Source: Daphnia carinata
Taxonomy: Eukaryota; Arthropoda; Branchiopoda; Diplostraca; Daphniidae
NCBI RefSeq assembly: GCF_022539665.2
Contig: NC_081331.1
Location: 310,001 to 374,000, forward strand
Length of the DNA stretch: 64,000 nucleotides
Reading direction: 5' to 3'
Within the stretch, counting starts at the first letter, position 1. The number at the start of each line of letters is the position of its first letter. Position numbers and translations under genes: made by a program. Of the stretch, positions 17,401 through 28,960 are shown piece after piece. Below the pieces are notes generated by a model, which saw nothing but the letters and a program-made list of their open reading frames with translations, did not search any database and was not told where the DNA came from.

Positions 17401-18509
17401 ATGGATCCCGCATTACTTCGTGAACGCGAGGCTTTTAAGAAGAGAGCACTTGCCACACCAGTGTAAGTACATAAAAATTTGGGAAACTGTATTATCTCAG
17501 GATAGTCACCCAACTGTGCTTGTGCTTTTTAGGGTTGAAAATAAAAAGAAAAAAGAAGTGACAGAGGATGAAACAAAAAAGAAACCAAAAGCACCACCAA
17601 AATCCACTGCTGTGGCACCCCGGATAGATGCTACAAAGTAAGCCTCAAAATTCTTATGTAGGACAATCATTAATTTCATATCATTTAGCTACAAGCATAT
17701 GTCAGGGAGCTCCCAATATAAATTTGGTGTATTAGCCAAAATTGTGAAGCACTTGAAAACGTTACACCAGGATGGCGCTGACCATGCATTAACTTTAGAA
17801 GACATCCTTGATGAAACTAATCAACTTGATGTTGGTATGAAAATTTCACAGGTAATATATTTATGGTAAGCTAGCTGTAAAACCCATACATGCTGCAGAT
17901 GTGTTCTTGAAAAATAGTGGTTGAGAACCGAAGCTTTGGCTAGCAATCCAAAGATTGAGGTGACCTCTGATGGAAGGTACATGTTCAAGCCACCTTACAG
18001 AATCAGGGACCGCAAGGGTCTACTGAAGCTCTTAAGACAAACTGATCTAAAAGGCTTTGGAGGTATTCTTCTGGATGACATTCAAGAATCCTTACCGAAC
18101 CACGAAAAGATTTTGAAAGTATGTTGTGTCCCTTTTACTTCAATCTTTTAGTGCTTGCGTAAAAACAAAGTATTAATACTGAGGCTCTTTTCAGATACTG
18201 GACAAAGATATTGTCTACATCACCAGGCCCATTGATAAGAAGAAAATACTGTTTTACAACGATAAGACGGCCCACATGCCGATCGATGAAGAATTCCAGA
18301 AGCTTTGGCGATCAGTTGCCGTTGATGGAATTGATGACAATAAAATTGAAGAATATTTAGAGAAGCAAGGCATTCGTTCAATGCAGGACACTAGCCTGAA
18401 AGTCATGCCCAAGGTAAATCTCAAACGAAAAGCTGCAGCCAAGAAGCGTACGTTTAAGAAACCTCGTGACAATGAACATCTCAAAGAAATTTTGCAAGAA
18501 TATGAATAA
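17401..18509 (+). CDS. GTF2E2: General transcription factor IIE subunit 2 (TFIIE-beta)
   Basis: Five exons: 17401-17462, 17533-17637, 17689-17851, 17918-18118 and 18195-18509, giving 281 residues (human 291). The protein opens [20 protein letters not shown], nearly as in human. A Lys-rich stretch follows, then the first winged-helix core (about residues 60-140, [20 protein letters not shown] and the [14 protein letters not shown] segment). The second winged helix starts [17 protein letters not shown] and includes [15 protein letters not shown]. The conserved [25 protein letters not shown] and a basic C-terminal tail ([12 protein letters not shown]) complete it. TFIIE-beta pairs with TFIIE-alpha in the RNA polymerase II preinitiation complex and recruits TFIIH. 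Every expected block is present and all introns are GT-AG. Poly(A) signals are at 18602-18607 and 18615-18620. Confidence 0.97.
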
Positions 18510-18780
18510 TCGTGAAATCATTTCATACCCGCATTGATGACATTTTAATCGGTATTTTACAAGAAAACGCAGAACCGAAGATTTGAAGCAAAAAAAAAAA
18601 TAATAAAACACCTCAATAAAAATCGTGTTCCTAAAACTTTTACAATTATACCTAATAATTTATTACCTAATAACGGGAATGCAAAAAAGGGGATGGGCCA
18701 CTACAGTGGGCGTCTTAGTAGACAGAGGGAAAAATTGTTAAATGCAAAAAAAAAGATATATATAAATAATATAACAATAA

Positions 18781-18832
18781 GGACTCGAACCCGTGAAATC
18801 AGCATGGCAGCCGCCAACTATGCTAGAGCGCC
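18781..18832 (-). repeat. tRNA-like Pol III A/B-box sequence (degenerate, SINE-head type)
   Basis: On the minus strand an A-box match (TAGCATAGTTGG, 18814-18825) and a perfect B-box (GGTTCGAGTCC, 18781-18791) are present. They start 34 bases apart, less than in a true tRNA (about 44), and the acceptor arms do not pair. It is better read as a tRNA-derived repeat head or decayed tRNA than as a working tRNA gene. Confidence 0.55.
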
Positions 18833-18909
18833 ATATTCCAATTGCCGTGCTATGTATTAAGCTGCCTATTTGAATAGGTGACACTGAAAGCAAAATTTGG
18901 TTGGGATGT

Positions 18910-19215
18910 GCGGTCCTGGCACAGTGGTTATCACCCACGCTTTGTATTCTGTAGTCCCCGGGTTCAAATCCCGCCACCGCCAATTTCCAAGCCCTCCCGT
19001 CCCTCCATCTCCTCCCACCACCCTCCCTCCCACCTCCAATTCATCATTCAAGATTCTACGGATACGGAAGATTCTTCATCACATCGGATTCTCTTCGAAT
19101 TACGCAAGATTCTACATTCTCATCGCTTCGGACATCATCTACATAAAGCTTCAAGAAAGAAGAGCCATGCCTACTATAAAGGGGCTGAAATGGCACCACA
19201 CTAAAAAAAAAACAC
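18910..19215 (+). repeat. tRNA-derived SINE-like element with A-rich tail
   Basis: An A-box match (TGGCACAGTGG, 18917-18927) and B-box (GGTTCAAATCC, 18961-18971) start 44 bases apart, as in tRNAs. The ends GCGGT (18910-18914) and ACCGC (18976-18980) can pair and the T arm forms 4 base pairs. The D and anticodon stems do not fold, so it is not a working tRNA. The head is followed by a pyrimidine-rich tract (18983-19040), an unrelated body, and an A-run grading into (CA)n at 19203-19221, the usual SINE layout. I see no clear target-site duplication. The element boundaries are estimates. Confidence 0.5.
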
Positions 19216-19221
19216 ACACAT

Positions 19222-22200
19222 ACACCTACACATACAGACGTTATCGATCTGTAGTACCGTTCACTACACGTTAAAGATCGACCCACAAACTGAAGGTGGA
19301 GAAGAGGTGATCGTAGATTGTAGGTTGTTCGTAAGTTCTCCCCATGGCCTGAAAGACGGTTCATGGATGCTGGCAGCTAATCATCGAGATATGTGACCCT
19401 CTTCGATACCCATAAGTTTTTGTTTTCCTTACTGTGCGATGATGACCAAGATGCATAAAATGATAAAAGACAATAAAAAATCCGTCCACTTACAAACCAT
19501 TTATTCTTCCTCCATGTTTATTTGTTCATTGAACGGCTGATGTTTGACATTCTGCTATATCCTATCGGTGGAATGTACATCGTATCTTACACGCCCCCAT
19601 ATCTTAACATTAGGCCCCGGATCGAGCTCACCATGTACAAAATATCGAAATCTACTACAAATATCATCGCGTTCTTTCATAGCATAAAACTTAAGTTGAA
19701 CAAGATGAAAATGCCTTTTAATTTTAGTATGGTTGGCTTCAACTATGTTAAAAAACGACTGTCTGCAAGAGCGTGTGTATATACTCTGACGCCAAAGTGA
19801 ACGAGGGAGCAATTCGTTTGACGAGGTCGACGTGCCTAGGACAAGATCCACCTGGGTATATTAGGCTGGCCAAACCCATTCCAACAAGAGCTGTCAGTTT
19901 GCCTTTTGTGTATATCTAAGTGTGCGTACATGTGGGCAAAAAAAAAAAGGCTGAGAGTCGGCGAGATATAGAGCTAGCAAGGAAATGAGTGGAAGGCCGG
20001 GGAACAAAGAAAAGAGTTAAAAAAAAACAAAAGAGAGAAACATAAAAAAAAGCGGACAGCAGTAGAAGAAAACATTTGAGAAACAAGAGCGAGCAAAAGA
20101 GAGGACTATTTGGTTGTATATATTTGTTCTTATCGCTTCCTCGGTGGCCTGTCGTGTACACGAAAGCTACTGAAGCATAGTTTCCACACACGAGTATTTT
20201 TATCGCTGGTAGTACGGATGCTAAACGTCATTTTAAAAATAGGGTAGTGTGTCAATAACATTTCGAGGTCTTTGGCTACTACATCGATAACAAAGTAACA
20301 TCACTTGTTTAGAGTATATGAACGCCGGACTGCCCGATCATTCTGATAATACGTTCAATTTTTCAATTCGTATAGGCTTATGTAAATCATACGTTTCATC
20401 ATAAGGTTGCTCAGCCAATGCGGAGCAGGCTGCACGGATCGATGAGCGCCAACTAGATTTCAAGAAAATGAAAACATCTTTGCGGTGTAGTGAATTTTGA
20501 GGCGACGAAGCGACAGCGTTGCATATCAATTCACTTAATGGTAGCTTGGTTTATAATTTACAGTTCACGCAGAGTCTCTCTGAGATTATTGCTGGCTTTC
20601 CCAATGCCACAGCCTCAAGATATCCCCCTGTCGCACGTAATGGAGGAGACTGATGATGAGGCATGAAGAGCATCGCCCGAGAGATATATAGACGGCTACG
20701 CTTAAGAACGCATCAACGTAACGGCTAATTTATGTACTGTTGGGGCATCTGTTGATCTCTTGGCAAGGCATGCCAGTTTCGTAGCCAACATGCTAGACGT
20801 TTTTTTTCTTTTAGCTCGTGATTGTCACCCTCTTATTGCGTTAATATATGCAAACCAACCGAAGGTATTAACTGCTACGGTTTATAAGTCGCTTTCATCT
20901 ATAATCTGCATACAACCCGACGGCTGGGCGACGTCACTGGCGATTGACAAGTGATTGACAAATTCCACTATCTGTGGCCGCCCAGCGAATTTATGCACAG
21001 ACACCCACCTCTCTCCTTGTTATAATTCGGCCTTCTATACAAGCTCATTTGCATAATGATTGAATAGAAACATAATGAAGTATCATTTTAGATTTTTTTC
21101 TTGTGGCTTTTCATAATAAGAGATGGGAATAATGAACTCGTGCTTGGTTCCAATCGATAGCTATTATGGACGCTTACTCTCTTATACGTAAGCCACACTA
21201 TGATTTCTATATTGAAATCGCCAAAAAATGTAAAAAAAAAAAAAAAAACATTCGGAGAGCTCGATACTTCAAAGTCAGCCAAATGGGGAAGAAGAAACGA
21301 TTGATTGAATTCAGAGAAACGTGACAATATAAACGTGTTACAAATCTATATAGAATCACACACACAGCTGCACGCAGTATAAATATATCCATGTGTTGGG
21401 ATTGCGGCGGAGCCATCATCCGCAGCAAATCAATGAGGATGAGATTCTTGAATACATTAAAAAAGACAGCCTCAGCACTCTTGTTCATGTGCTGTATTAT
21501 ATTTGTTGTTTAGATAGCTTACCGAGAATGGGAAAAGGAGTGATAGAGCTCTCTCCGATAATCTGTCGGAGCAAAGCGGCAGCTATGTGGCTCTCCCTCC
21601 CATTTATATATGCATCACGTCTCAATACATTTTGCCTATCTATATATAGCCCTATATAGATCTATTTTGTTGGCCACGCTACACAGCATATGTCTTTCAC
21701 GTTTTTTTTTTTCATATACAGATAAATAGAGATGTAACGCGTCTGAGTCTGATGCGCATATCCGAATGAATGCGACCCTTTAAAAAAAAAAAAACGGATG
21801 TTGATTTTTCCATCTCTAAATCGTGGGGGTATTGTGTCCTCCTGTTGCAACAGCAGGCCAAACATACAGAGGTGGTCAAGTGTTTCTTTACGGGAACCTA
21901 CTGGATGGGCGTGATGAATCTGAATGCAGCCCAACCCGAAGTTGAGTTGCCATCTTTTTTTTTAAATATTTATTTCCAAGTGAGAGAGAGGGGGAGGCAT
22001 CTTGAGCATTTATCGAATATATAAGCACAAGAATAATATGAAGCACTAACCATTTCGGGCCCGACAAAATCAACAGAAAAACGAGGCATCTAAGCAATAG
22101 ATAGTTATGTCCTTATTGTCAACCTTTATCTATAGCCCTTTTTTTTTCTTGTTCCCTCTTTGCAGTCTCTTCTCTACGGCTGAAATAACAACGAGAAAAT

Positions 22201-23348
22201 AGAAGCGGCGGTCGTGAAGGCGGCGGCTTTCCGATGGAGGCTGATGGGCCTGGCAATATATTTATAAGAGGCGCTGGGGTTAGGTTTTAGGAGTTATATA
22301 TCCACTATATGCTACACACAACAGCATAAGTATACATATATATCGGGGCCGAGGCGATGAGCTTGCTACACACACACAGAGAGGGGGGGGGGGGTGTTGT
22401 TATTAGAAAGGATGCGGAATAGGATTGAGGATGAGAGGGACTTCCTGACCCGCTTCTTTTTGAGTGCTGCTGCTTCAAGAGAAAAAAAAGGGAGGAGAGA
22501 AAACGTGTGTTGGATGAAAAGAGAAAATCCCATCGCTTCTACCAGAAAATTCTTGTGTGTGGATGATGGGGGGGGGGGGCAGTCTATACGGACGGATTGG
22601 CCTTTGGCTGCAATACACTTCCTTTTCCACTCGGGCGTTCGCGGCTATAAGCTGCCTCTTGTTGTATTCAATGGCTGTGTTGAAGAGGCCACTCTAGATA
22701 AGGTCGTGATGATGAATTTCTGCCTCCCTTTTCTCGCCCATCCTCCGCGCTCCATCGAACGGCGTCGCCATTCCTCGATCAAGAGCGGATGACATGGCGG
22801 ACTGGCAAATGAAATTGGGCGGAGCCTTCCGCTCTGCCCGTCGCTTTTATTGGTGTTCAAAGGGACGATGGAGAGCCAATCGGCTGGCAGGCATTCAACG
22901 AGGTAGGAGGAGAGTAAAAAGAACTGACAGTCACGTTCCAGCGTTAGCAACACCAGCCGCTTGGATCGAATGTTGTGCTGGCCCTTCGTGGCCTAACCAG
23001 TGCCAGTCTTGTTGATCTTAGAGCTTGGACCGGCCGGGCAGAGAAGAGTCTCTTCGTTTTTTGAACCGACTGTCTCTCTAAACTTCTAACGTGTGTACGA
23101 TTTCAAATTCCGCCGCGTGAACAATTCAAGCGCATTCTCCTTTTCCCTCGTCATATTTCCGATTGGATACTTAAAAATTAAAGAAAAACAGTTTCTCATG
23201 TGTCGCATTTGATGGACCCGGAGTGTAGTGGAAAACGACACACATTTAGGCCTGCAATTTTTCACGCCTGAAATAAAACAAGTTTTTGCTATAATTAAAG
23301 GCCTCAGTCGCAGTGTATGATATCGAGTGGACTGTCATCGTCGCCGCG
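19222..23348. other. FoxC upstream non-coding region
   Basis: About 4.1 kb has no recognisable gene. It contains an A-run at 21232-21248, G-runs at 22383-22394 and 22568-22579, several TATA-like AT stretches, and the FoxC 5' UTR at its right end. It most likely holds FoxC promoter and enhancer sequence. No site can be named with confidence. Confidence 0.4.
22383..22394. repeat. G-homopolymer
   Basis: A run of twelve G lies in the FoxC upstream region. A second run of similar length is at 22568-22579, about 185 bases on. Confidence 0.85.
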
Positions 23349-25949
23349 ATGCTGTCGTCTGCATCTTCAGTGGGCGCCAGCACGGGATCTTCTTCAGCGT
23401 CCAACACGTCATCATCGACTAATATGCAACATCATCACACGTTCTTCGATCACCATCAAAACCATCATCATCATCACGCCTACTATCGGCATCATCACGC
23501 AGCTGCGGCAGCAGCAGCAGCCGCCGCAGCCGCCGCCGCCGTCGCCGTCGGGGTCCAATCGAGTGGCAATTCGAGCAGCACGGCCAACACTTCCTCAGCT
23601 CATCAGACTCCATCGGCGTGTCAATCGCCGGCTTTATCGACATCAGCCAGTTCGGCCAATGCCACTGGGTACGTGACAGGTATCAACGGAAGCGCCGGCT
23701 ACGATTACGCGGCCGCAATGAGCCGATACAACCCGTACGCGGCCAGCTCGGCGGCGTACATCGGCAACGCGTCAGCCTCCGCATCGGCCGGGATGAACGG
23801 CAGCACGTCGGTCATGTCGCACCACTCTGGCGTCGGAGTCAAGGACATGGTGAAGCCGCCCTATTCGTACATAGCGCTGATCGCCATGGCCATCCAGAGC
23901 GCGGCTCCCGAGAAGAAGATCACGCTCAACGGCATCTACCAGTTCATCATGGACCGGTTCCCTTACTACAGGGAGAACAAGCAAGGCTGGCAGAATTCCA
24001 TCCGCCACAATCTCTCGCTCAACGAGTGTTTCGTCAAGGTGCCGAGGGACGACAAGAAGCCGGGCAAAGGGTCCTACTGGACGCTGGATCCCGATTCCTA
24101 CAACATGTTTGACAACGGCTCCTACCTGAGACGGAGGCGCCGATTCAAGAAAAAGGACGTTCTCCGAGAGAAAGACGTTGCGACAGAAGGTGGTGCAGCA
24201 ACGTCTTCTTCATCGTCGGCCAGTAAGAAACAGCTGCAGCAACAACAACAACAACAACAGCATTCGATGCAGCAGAATCAGCATCACCAACAGCAATTGG
24301 ATCATCAGCATTACGGGCAACAACAACAACAACACCAACAGATGATGGACATGGAAACGAAGCCTCTGCTGATGGACGTGGCCGCTGATTTGCGTTTACA
24401 TCATCACGCGACGTCGTCGCCGTATTCGTACAACCCGATCTCGAGCATGATTCACTCGCAGTTGTACGCGGCAGCTCAGGCGGCCCAGCAGGCGGCCCAC
24501 CAAGCCGCAGGCAATGGGGGCGTGATGTCGCCCGACCAACTGGTCGGCCGGAAATTGAAATGCGAACCGGACGACGAGTCGGAAGAAATGGAAGATGGCG
24601 GCCGCGGTGACATGGCCACGATGGATCATCACCATCACGTCAAATACGCCAACGTCGTGATGGAAACGACGGCCGTCGATTACGGCGTGAAGCATCACGC
24701 GGGAATCGCTGGCGCCAAGATGTTTGCATCATACGAGCAATCGGGTCACGGATGTTCCTCAATGACATCGGCCGAAATGAACCCGACGTCGTCGATGAAC
24801 AACGCGTTCACCGTCGAGAGTCTCATGCAATTGCAACACCAACAGCAGCAGCAGCAACAACAGCAGCAACAACAACAACAGCAAAATCATCACTACGTCA
24901 ATCATTTGCATCACCACCATTCTCATCATCATCCGGCGGCGGCCGTTGTGGCCAGCCTCGGCCTCCCTTATCCGGCAGCCGCAGCGGCTGCTGCTCTCTA
25001 CGGCCAACAACAACAACAACAACACCAACAACAACAACACGTCACTCATTACGGGCATTCTTCATCATCGTCATCCATGTCTTCGTCATCTTCCATGTCG
25101 TCGTCTTCGACGTCGCCCTACGCGGCCAATCAACACCCGTCGAACAACAGCGCAGCGCATCCGCAGGATGAAATGAACAACGCGAGCGAGTCGGGAACAA
25201 CGGCGGCCGGATTAGCGGCCGGGCTCAATCTCCAGCAGCATCATCAATTGTCGGCGGGATCACCTCCGTCATGTCTGGCCGATTATTCGCCGTCGCCGGC
25301 GTCTTCGGCGGCGTCGTCGCGCTCCCTCGGCAGCAACCCGGGCAGTTGGTACTCGCCAACGCCTACGGCTCCTCCTCCCCCTCCTCCTCCGCCGCCGCCG
25401 CCGCCGACGTCGGCCCAGCACATGACGACGTCTCCGACGCTACCGGACGCCTCGCCCAGTTTGCCGGCCGAATCGAGCAGCAGCCCGTATTCGATGCAAG
25501 GCCGGGATTCCGTCGTTTATCCGACGGTGAGCGTCTCGAGCACAGCGTCTTCATCGTCGTCTGCTGGTGCTTCTTCTTCGAGCGCGACGCGGCCCTGTGT
25601 GGTGCCCGCCGGCGGCCATCTGCTCTCCGTCGCTCAGTGCCTGCAGCAACAGCAGCAGCGTCAGGCCTCTTCGTCTGGCAGGAATAGCGGCCCAGCGGCG
25701 CATCACCACCCGTCGCCCTCCATTCATCCGTCATCTCCTTTAATTCCTTCGGCTTCAGCAGCGGCCACCGTCTTGTCGTCAACGTCGTCGCCGTCGTTGA
25801 CGTCCTCGGCCGCTGTGGCTGCAGCGGCTGCAGCCGCCGCATCGTCGTCCATATCCAGCCTCAGTTTGATGACGTCTGCCATGTTTCGCGCTGGCAATCA
25901 CCATCCGTTCAGCCTCTACCATCACTCGTCCGATTGTCATAAATATTAA
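23349..25949 (+). CDS. FoxC: Forkhead transcription factor FoxC (crocodile type)
   Basis: A single uninterrupted frame codes about 866 residues. The first in-frame ATG is 23349; upstream of it the frame has only a GTG. The forkhead DNA-binding domain is at about residues 169-268: [60 protein letters not shown] and [11 protein letters not shown], which identify FoxC. KDM immediately before the domain also matches vertebrate FOXC1/2. The FoxC-specific internal box is seen as [10 protein letters not shown], and the protein ends DCHKY, like the vertebrate DCSKF end. An LKCEPDD stretch resembles a sumoylation-type site. Long His, Ala, Gln, Ser and Pro runs fill the rest, making it larger than vertebrate FOXC1 (553). 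It is a nuclear factor for head and mesoderm patterning in arthropods. Lack of introns is typical of FoxC genes. Confidence 0.96.
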   Translation: MLSSASSVGASTGSSSASNTSSSTNMQHHHTFFDHHQNHHHHHAYYRHHHAAAAAAAAAAAAAAVAVGVQSSGNSSSTANTSSAHQTPSACQSPALSTSASSANATGYVTGINGSAGYDYAAAMSRYNPYAASSAAYIGNASASASAGMNGSTSVMSHHSGVGVKDMVKPPYSYIALIAMAIQSAAPEKKITLNGIYQFIMDRFPYYRENKQGWQNSIRHNLSLNECFVKVPRDDKKPGKGSYWTLDPDSYNMFDNGSYLRRRRRFKKKDVLREKDVATEGGAATSSSSSASKKQLQQQQQQQQHSMQQNQHHQQQLDHQHYGQQQQQHQQMMDMETKPLLMDVAADLRLHHHATSSPYSYNPISSMIHSQLYAAAQAAQQAAHQAAGNGGVMSPDQLVGRKLKCEPDDESEEMEDGGRGDMATMDHHHHVKYANVVMETTAVDYGVKHHAGIAGAKMFASYEQSGHGCSSMTSAEMNPTSSMNNAFTVESLMQLQHQQQQQQQQQQQQQQQNHHYVNHLHHHHSHHHPAAAVVASLGLPYPAAAAAAALYGQQQQQQHQQQQHVTHYGHSSSSSSMSSSSSMSSSSTSPYAANQHPSNNSAAHPQDEMNNASESGTTAAGLAAGLNLQQHHQLSAGSPPSCLADYSPSPASSAASSRSLGSNPGSWYSPTPTAPPPPPPPPPPPPTSAQHMTTSPTLPDASPSLPAESSSSPYSMQGRDSVVYPTVSVSSTASSSSSAGASSSSATRPCVVPAGGHLLSVAQCLQQQQQRQASSSGRNSGPAAHHHPSPSIHPSSPLIPSASAAATVLSSTSSPSLTSSAAVAAAAAAAASSSISSLSLMTSAMFRAGNHHPFSLYHHSSDCHKY
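24836..24884 (+). repeat. CAG/CAA polyglutamine tract in FoxC
   Basis: About sixteen Gln codons, mixed CAG and CAA, lie shortly after the [10 protein letters not shown] box. A His-rich stretch follows. Smaller Gln tracts are at about 24235-24260 and 25005-25040. Such tracts commonly vary in length. Confidence 0.85.
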
Positions 25950-26190
25950 ATCATCATTCGATTCACATTGTTTTATTGGCAATGGATGGTAGCGAACCAG
26001 GAGTTAAACATTTTCTTTTATTCTGGGAATTGAATGATGTTTTCATCCCCATATAATATTCTATACCCATACGTTAAATGTGAAAACTCTATATACGTAA
26101 AAAACTGATGTTGACCGACGCTGTTTCTTTGCTTGGTAAACAATTAGTGATGGATGGGTCAATGTCTAGCCTGATTTTTACATGGTTGTG

Positions 26191-26215
26191 GTTGTGTGTG
26201 TGTGTGTGTGTGTGT
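26191..26215. repeat. (TG)n microsatellite
   Basis: A TG run of about 25 bases lies some 240 bases after the FoxC stop codon, followed by T-runs to 26270. Confidence 0.88.
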
Positions 26216-28938
26216 TTTTGATTTTTTTTTTAAACATTCGGTTCTCAATCATTTTTTTTTTTTTTTTTTACTTGGCGTTCTATCTTCGTGTTTTCTTTCT
26301 CCGGCGCTGACCGAATCTCGTAACTCCTTATGTATATTTAGCCTCTACATTTTAGAATCATGTATTAGCCGCTGCGTTGTCTCAAATATACTCACTTACA
26401 TTGCTGTACAGACACAGGCTGATGACCTACTAATTGAACGTGCTATTTCATTATCGCTACGATATCAAATTCTATCCGAAACTTCAATTTAACTTCGTCT
26501 TTGCGTAACGGACTGTTATATACGTATAACGTTATATACGACTGCACCCAACTAGAATTCAACATCCACGTGCCAAGCATTTTTGGGACGTGTTTGTTTA
26601 CACAATGAAGGTAAAATGATGACAGTGAAAAATGCCTAGTTTCACTATTTTGATGACGTGTTTCATCCGGTGTCGATGACGAATATCTTGTTCCTTATCT
26701 TGTTTTGAAATGTTTCGAGTTTTAGAAGGCGAATAGAGCGTATTTAATTTCACGGTTCATCGGTCTGTGGCACACGGATCCTTACGATGTATTCTTATGT
26801 CATCCAACGATGTCAGTTATAATTATTATATTCTTAATTGTCTATCCGTCTTTTCTTTCGTTTAAATGGAAGCATTAAAAAAAAAAAACCAATGCCATGT
26901 TTACCTGTTAGCGTACAATATGTTTGACTTCACGTGGAGAGGTGGTTGTATAGCCAATGATACGTACAGCACATATTGTGCCGCGTTGTTTATTACGATT
27001 GTATACGTCAAGTACCGGCAAATGGTCCCAGTTATAAACACACAATTTTGCTACTCGCTAGAAGCATTTCCGAGCGTCATGTCATTTCATATCGTCCTCG
27101 ATGATCTTCGTCAAAATCAATTGTATTTTCAATCAGAAAGGGACGTCGTTTTCCGATGGCTGTTTGAAGCTTTTGCATTATTGCAAGTGAGTTGGTTGAA
27201 TGTCTATTTGTTTGCTGTGACGGGTTTCATCAATACAAGTATTTATTTGCACCAATCATCTACGTTAAATATTCATTATCTGTCATAGCAAATGGGCAGC
27301 ATACAACGTTCAATTCATAAGATCGCAGTGTTCAACAACTGCGTTTGATTCTTCTCGAGCCCGTTGCTATGGCCTTCTCTTTTTCTCTTCCGAGTCCAAA
27401 AAATAGAATCATCGTTCAACAGCTTGAAACACTCTTTGCTTTGCTGCTGGCCCTTCTTTTTTCCTTCTTCCGTTATATACCGATATCCTGGCCGCCTGCA
27501 GTACAACCCAACATCTCCATAGCTCCGGCCCACCATTTTTTTCTTTTAACCCCGCATCACGATGAGTTTGGGAAGCCAGTTCTAAATCGGTTGTTTACAT
27601 GTCGACGATCTTTTTCGACTCTCTTTTCTCCGACCTCTCTCTACTGTACGCGGCTCGTCGCCTTCTCACTTCTCTATTCTATTTTCCTCTTCCTCCTAGT
27701 AGTTTTTTGTTTGGACTTGGCTATCAGGGAGGTCTCGTATATAGCATTCTGTTTCGTCTTTTCTCTCCTACATATTCTATTAGCCTCTCTTTTTTTTTCT
27801 CTTATGTTTTTCAAGCCAACGTCGCCTTGATCTGCCCCGAGTGGCCGAACGGCGGCGTCTGTTGGCTATCGTCGCAAAAATGCAGTCTCGTTTCTGCAAC
27901 TGGCTATATAGTCTATATGGTCTTGTGTAAATAGACACACACGCTTTTATTTACTAAAAAAAACTTCAAAGTTTGGCCTCACACGCAACAAAAATGAATG
28001 CGCTCTCCGTGGACTCGTCAAACGATTGCATTTCCGAGTTTATTACGACATTTTTAGTGGACCGCCCGATTTTTTCATCAGACATGATGACAGCATCTTT
28101 GGATGAGTCAGATCAGAGAGAACAAAAGTTCTAGGCCTAGGCCGTCCGTCCGGCTCTCCCACATGGTGTCGCTATCGTTTACAAACAGAAAAGAAAAATC
28201 CCCGTTGGTTGAATAGCTCCACGACGACCTGTGTGTTTCAATGTCTTGGAAATGTATACACGTCCGCTGTTTGCTTAGCCACAGGACGGCAAACAGCGTC
28301 CTCATTCGACTTGATTCTTTTGCACGTAATACGCAATGATTCTTGTGACCAGCCGTCATGAAAGACCCCCTAAACGTCTGTAGCCTAGTTCGGGAACAAC
28401 AGCGAGACATTCGATAGTTTTACTCGTTTACAACTGTGTTTGACCATTTGGGAAGCAGCTATTAGCAGCGCCTCGTACAAAGAAAATGGGCAGGCAAAAC
28501 GAAGGGGCGGACAAGGGAAAATGCCTGATCAATGTAGGCCGCCATTACAGAAATATGTCTAGGCCATGGATGTCGCAATGTTTACAACTAGTTTGCAGTG
28601 GTGTTTTGTCTCGGCCTCCTGGTGATTGTTTTGAAATAACAAACCCATCTGGGTTGTTTTATTGCGGCCTAACGTGTTAGTTTCTTATACCATGAATAAT
28701 TGTGTCGGTATAGCTTTGCTACGTGATTATGTTTTATTTCTACAATGTGGCTAATAGTTAATGGCGGAGGCTTTTGTCGGTGGCATCCGAGGCTGGGAAA
28801 ACATGTCTGCAAATAGATCCATCAAAATTTTAAAAGAACATTTATTAACACTTAGCCTATTTCCGGTTAATCTATAATCATTACGGATAGCACACATTTT
28901 TCACGATGGCTTAACATTCACGTGAAAACAAATCTAAC

Positions 28939-28960
28939 AAAAAAAAAAAAAAAAAAAAAA
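28939..28960. repeat. Poly(A) run
   Basis: About 22 consecutive A. No mobile element could be recognised upstream of it, so it may be simple sequence rather than a retrotransposition tail. Confidence 0.85.

Noticed and set aside
18910-18981. Possible functional tRNA gene
   Set aside because: A and B boxes are good and the acceptor partly pairs, but D and anticodon stems do not form; kept as a SINE-like element.
23618-24112. 164-codon plus-strand frame overlapping FoxC in another frame
   Set aside because: It is a shadow of the GC-rich forkhead-coding sequence, with no family resemblance.
25363-25842. 159-codon minus-strand frame opposite the FoxC C-terminal region
   Set aside because: It comes from the complement of Ser/Ala/Pro-rich repeats; its Arg/Ser composition is an artefact of them.
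27345-27830. 161-codon Phe/Leu-rich frame resembling a membrane protein
   Set aside because: The hydrophobicity comes from pyrimidine-rich DNA (TTT, CTC, TCT), not from ordered membrane segments.
28939-28960. Retrotransposon tail at the poly(A) run
   Set aside because: No Pol III boxes, reverse-transcriptase frame or target-site duplication seen beside it.
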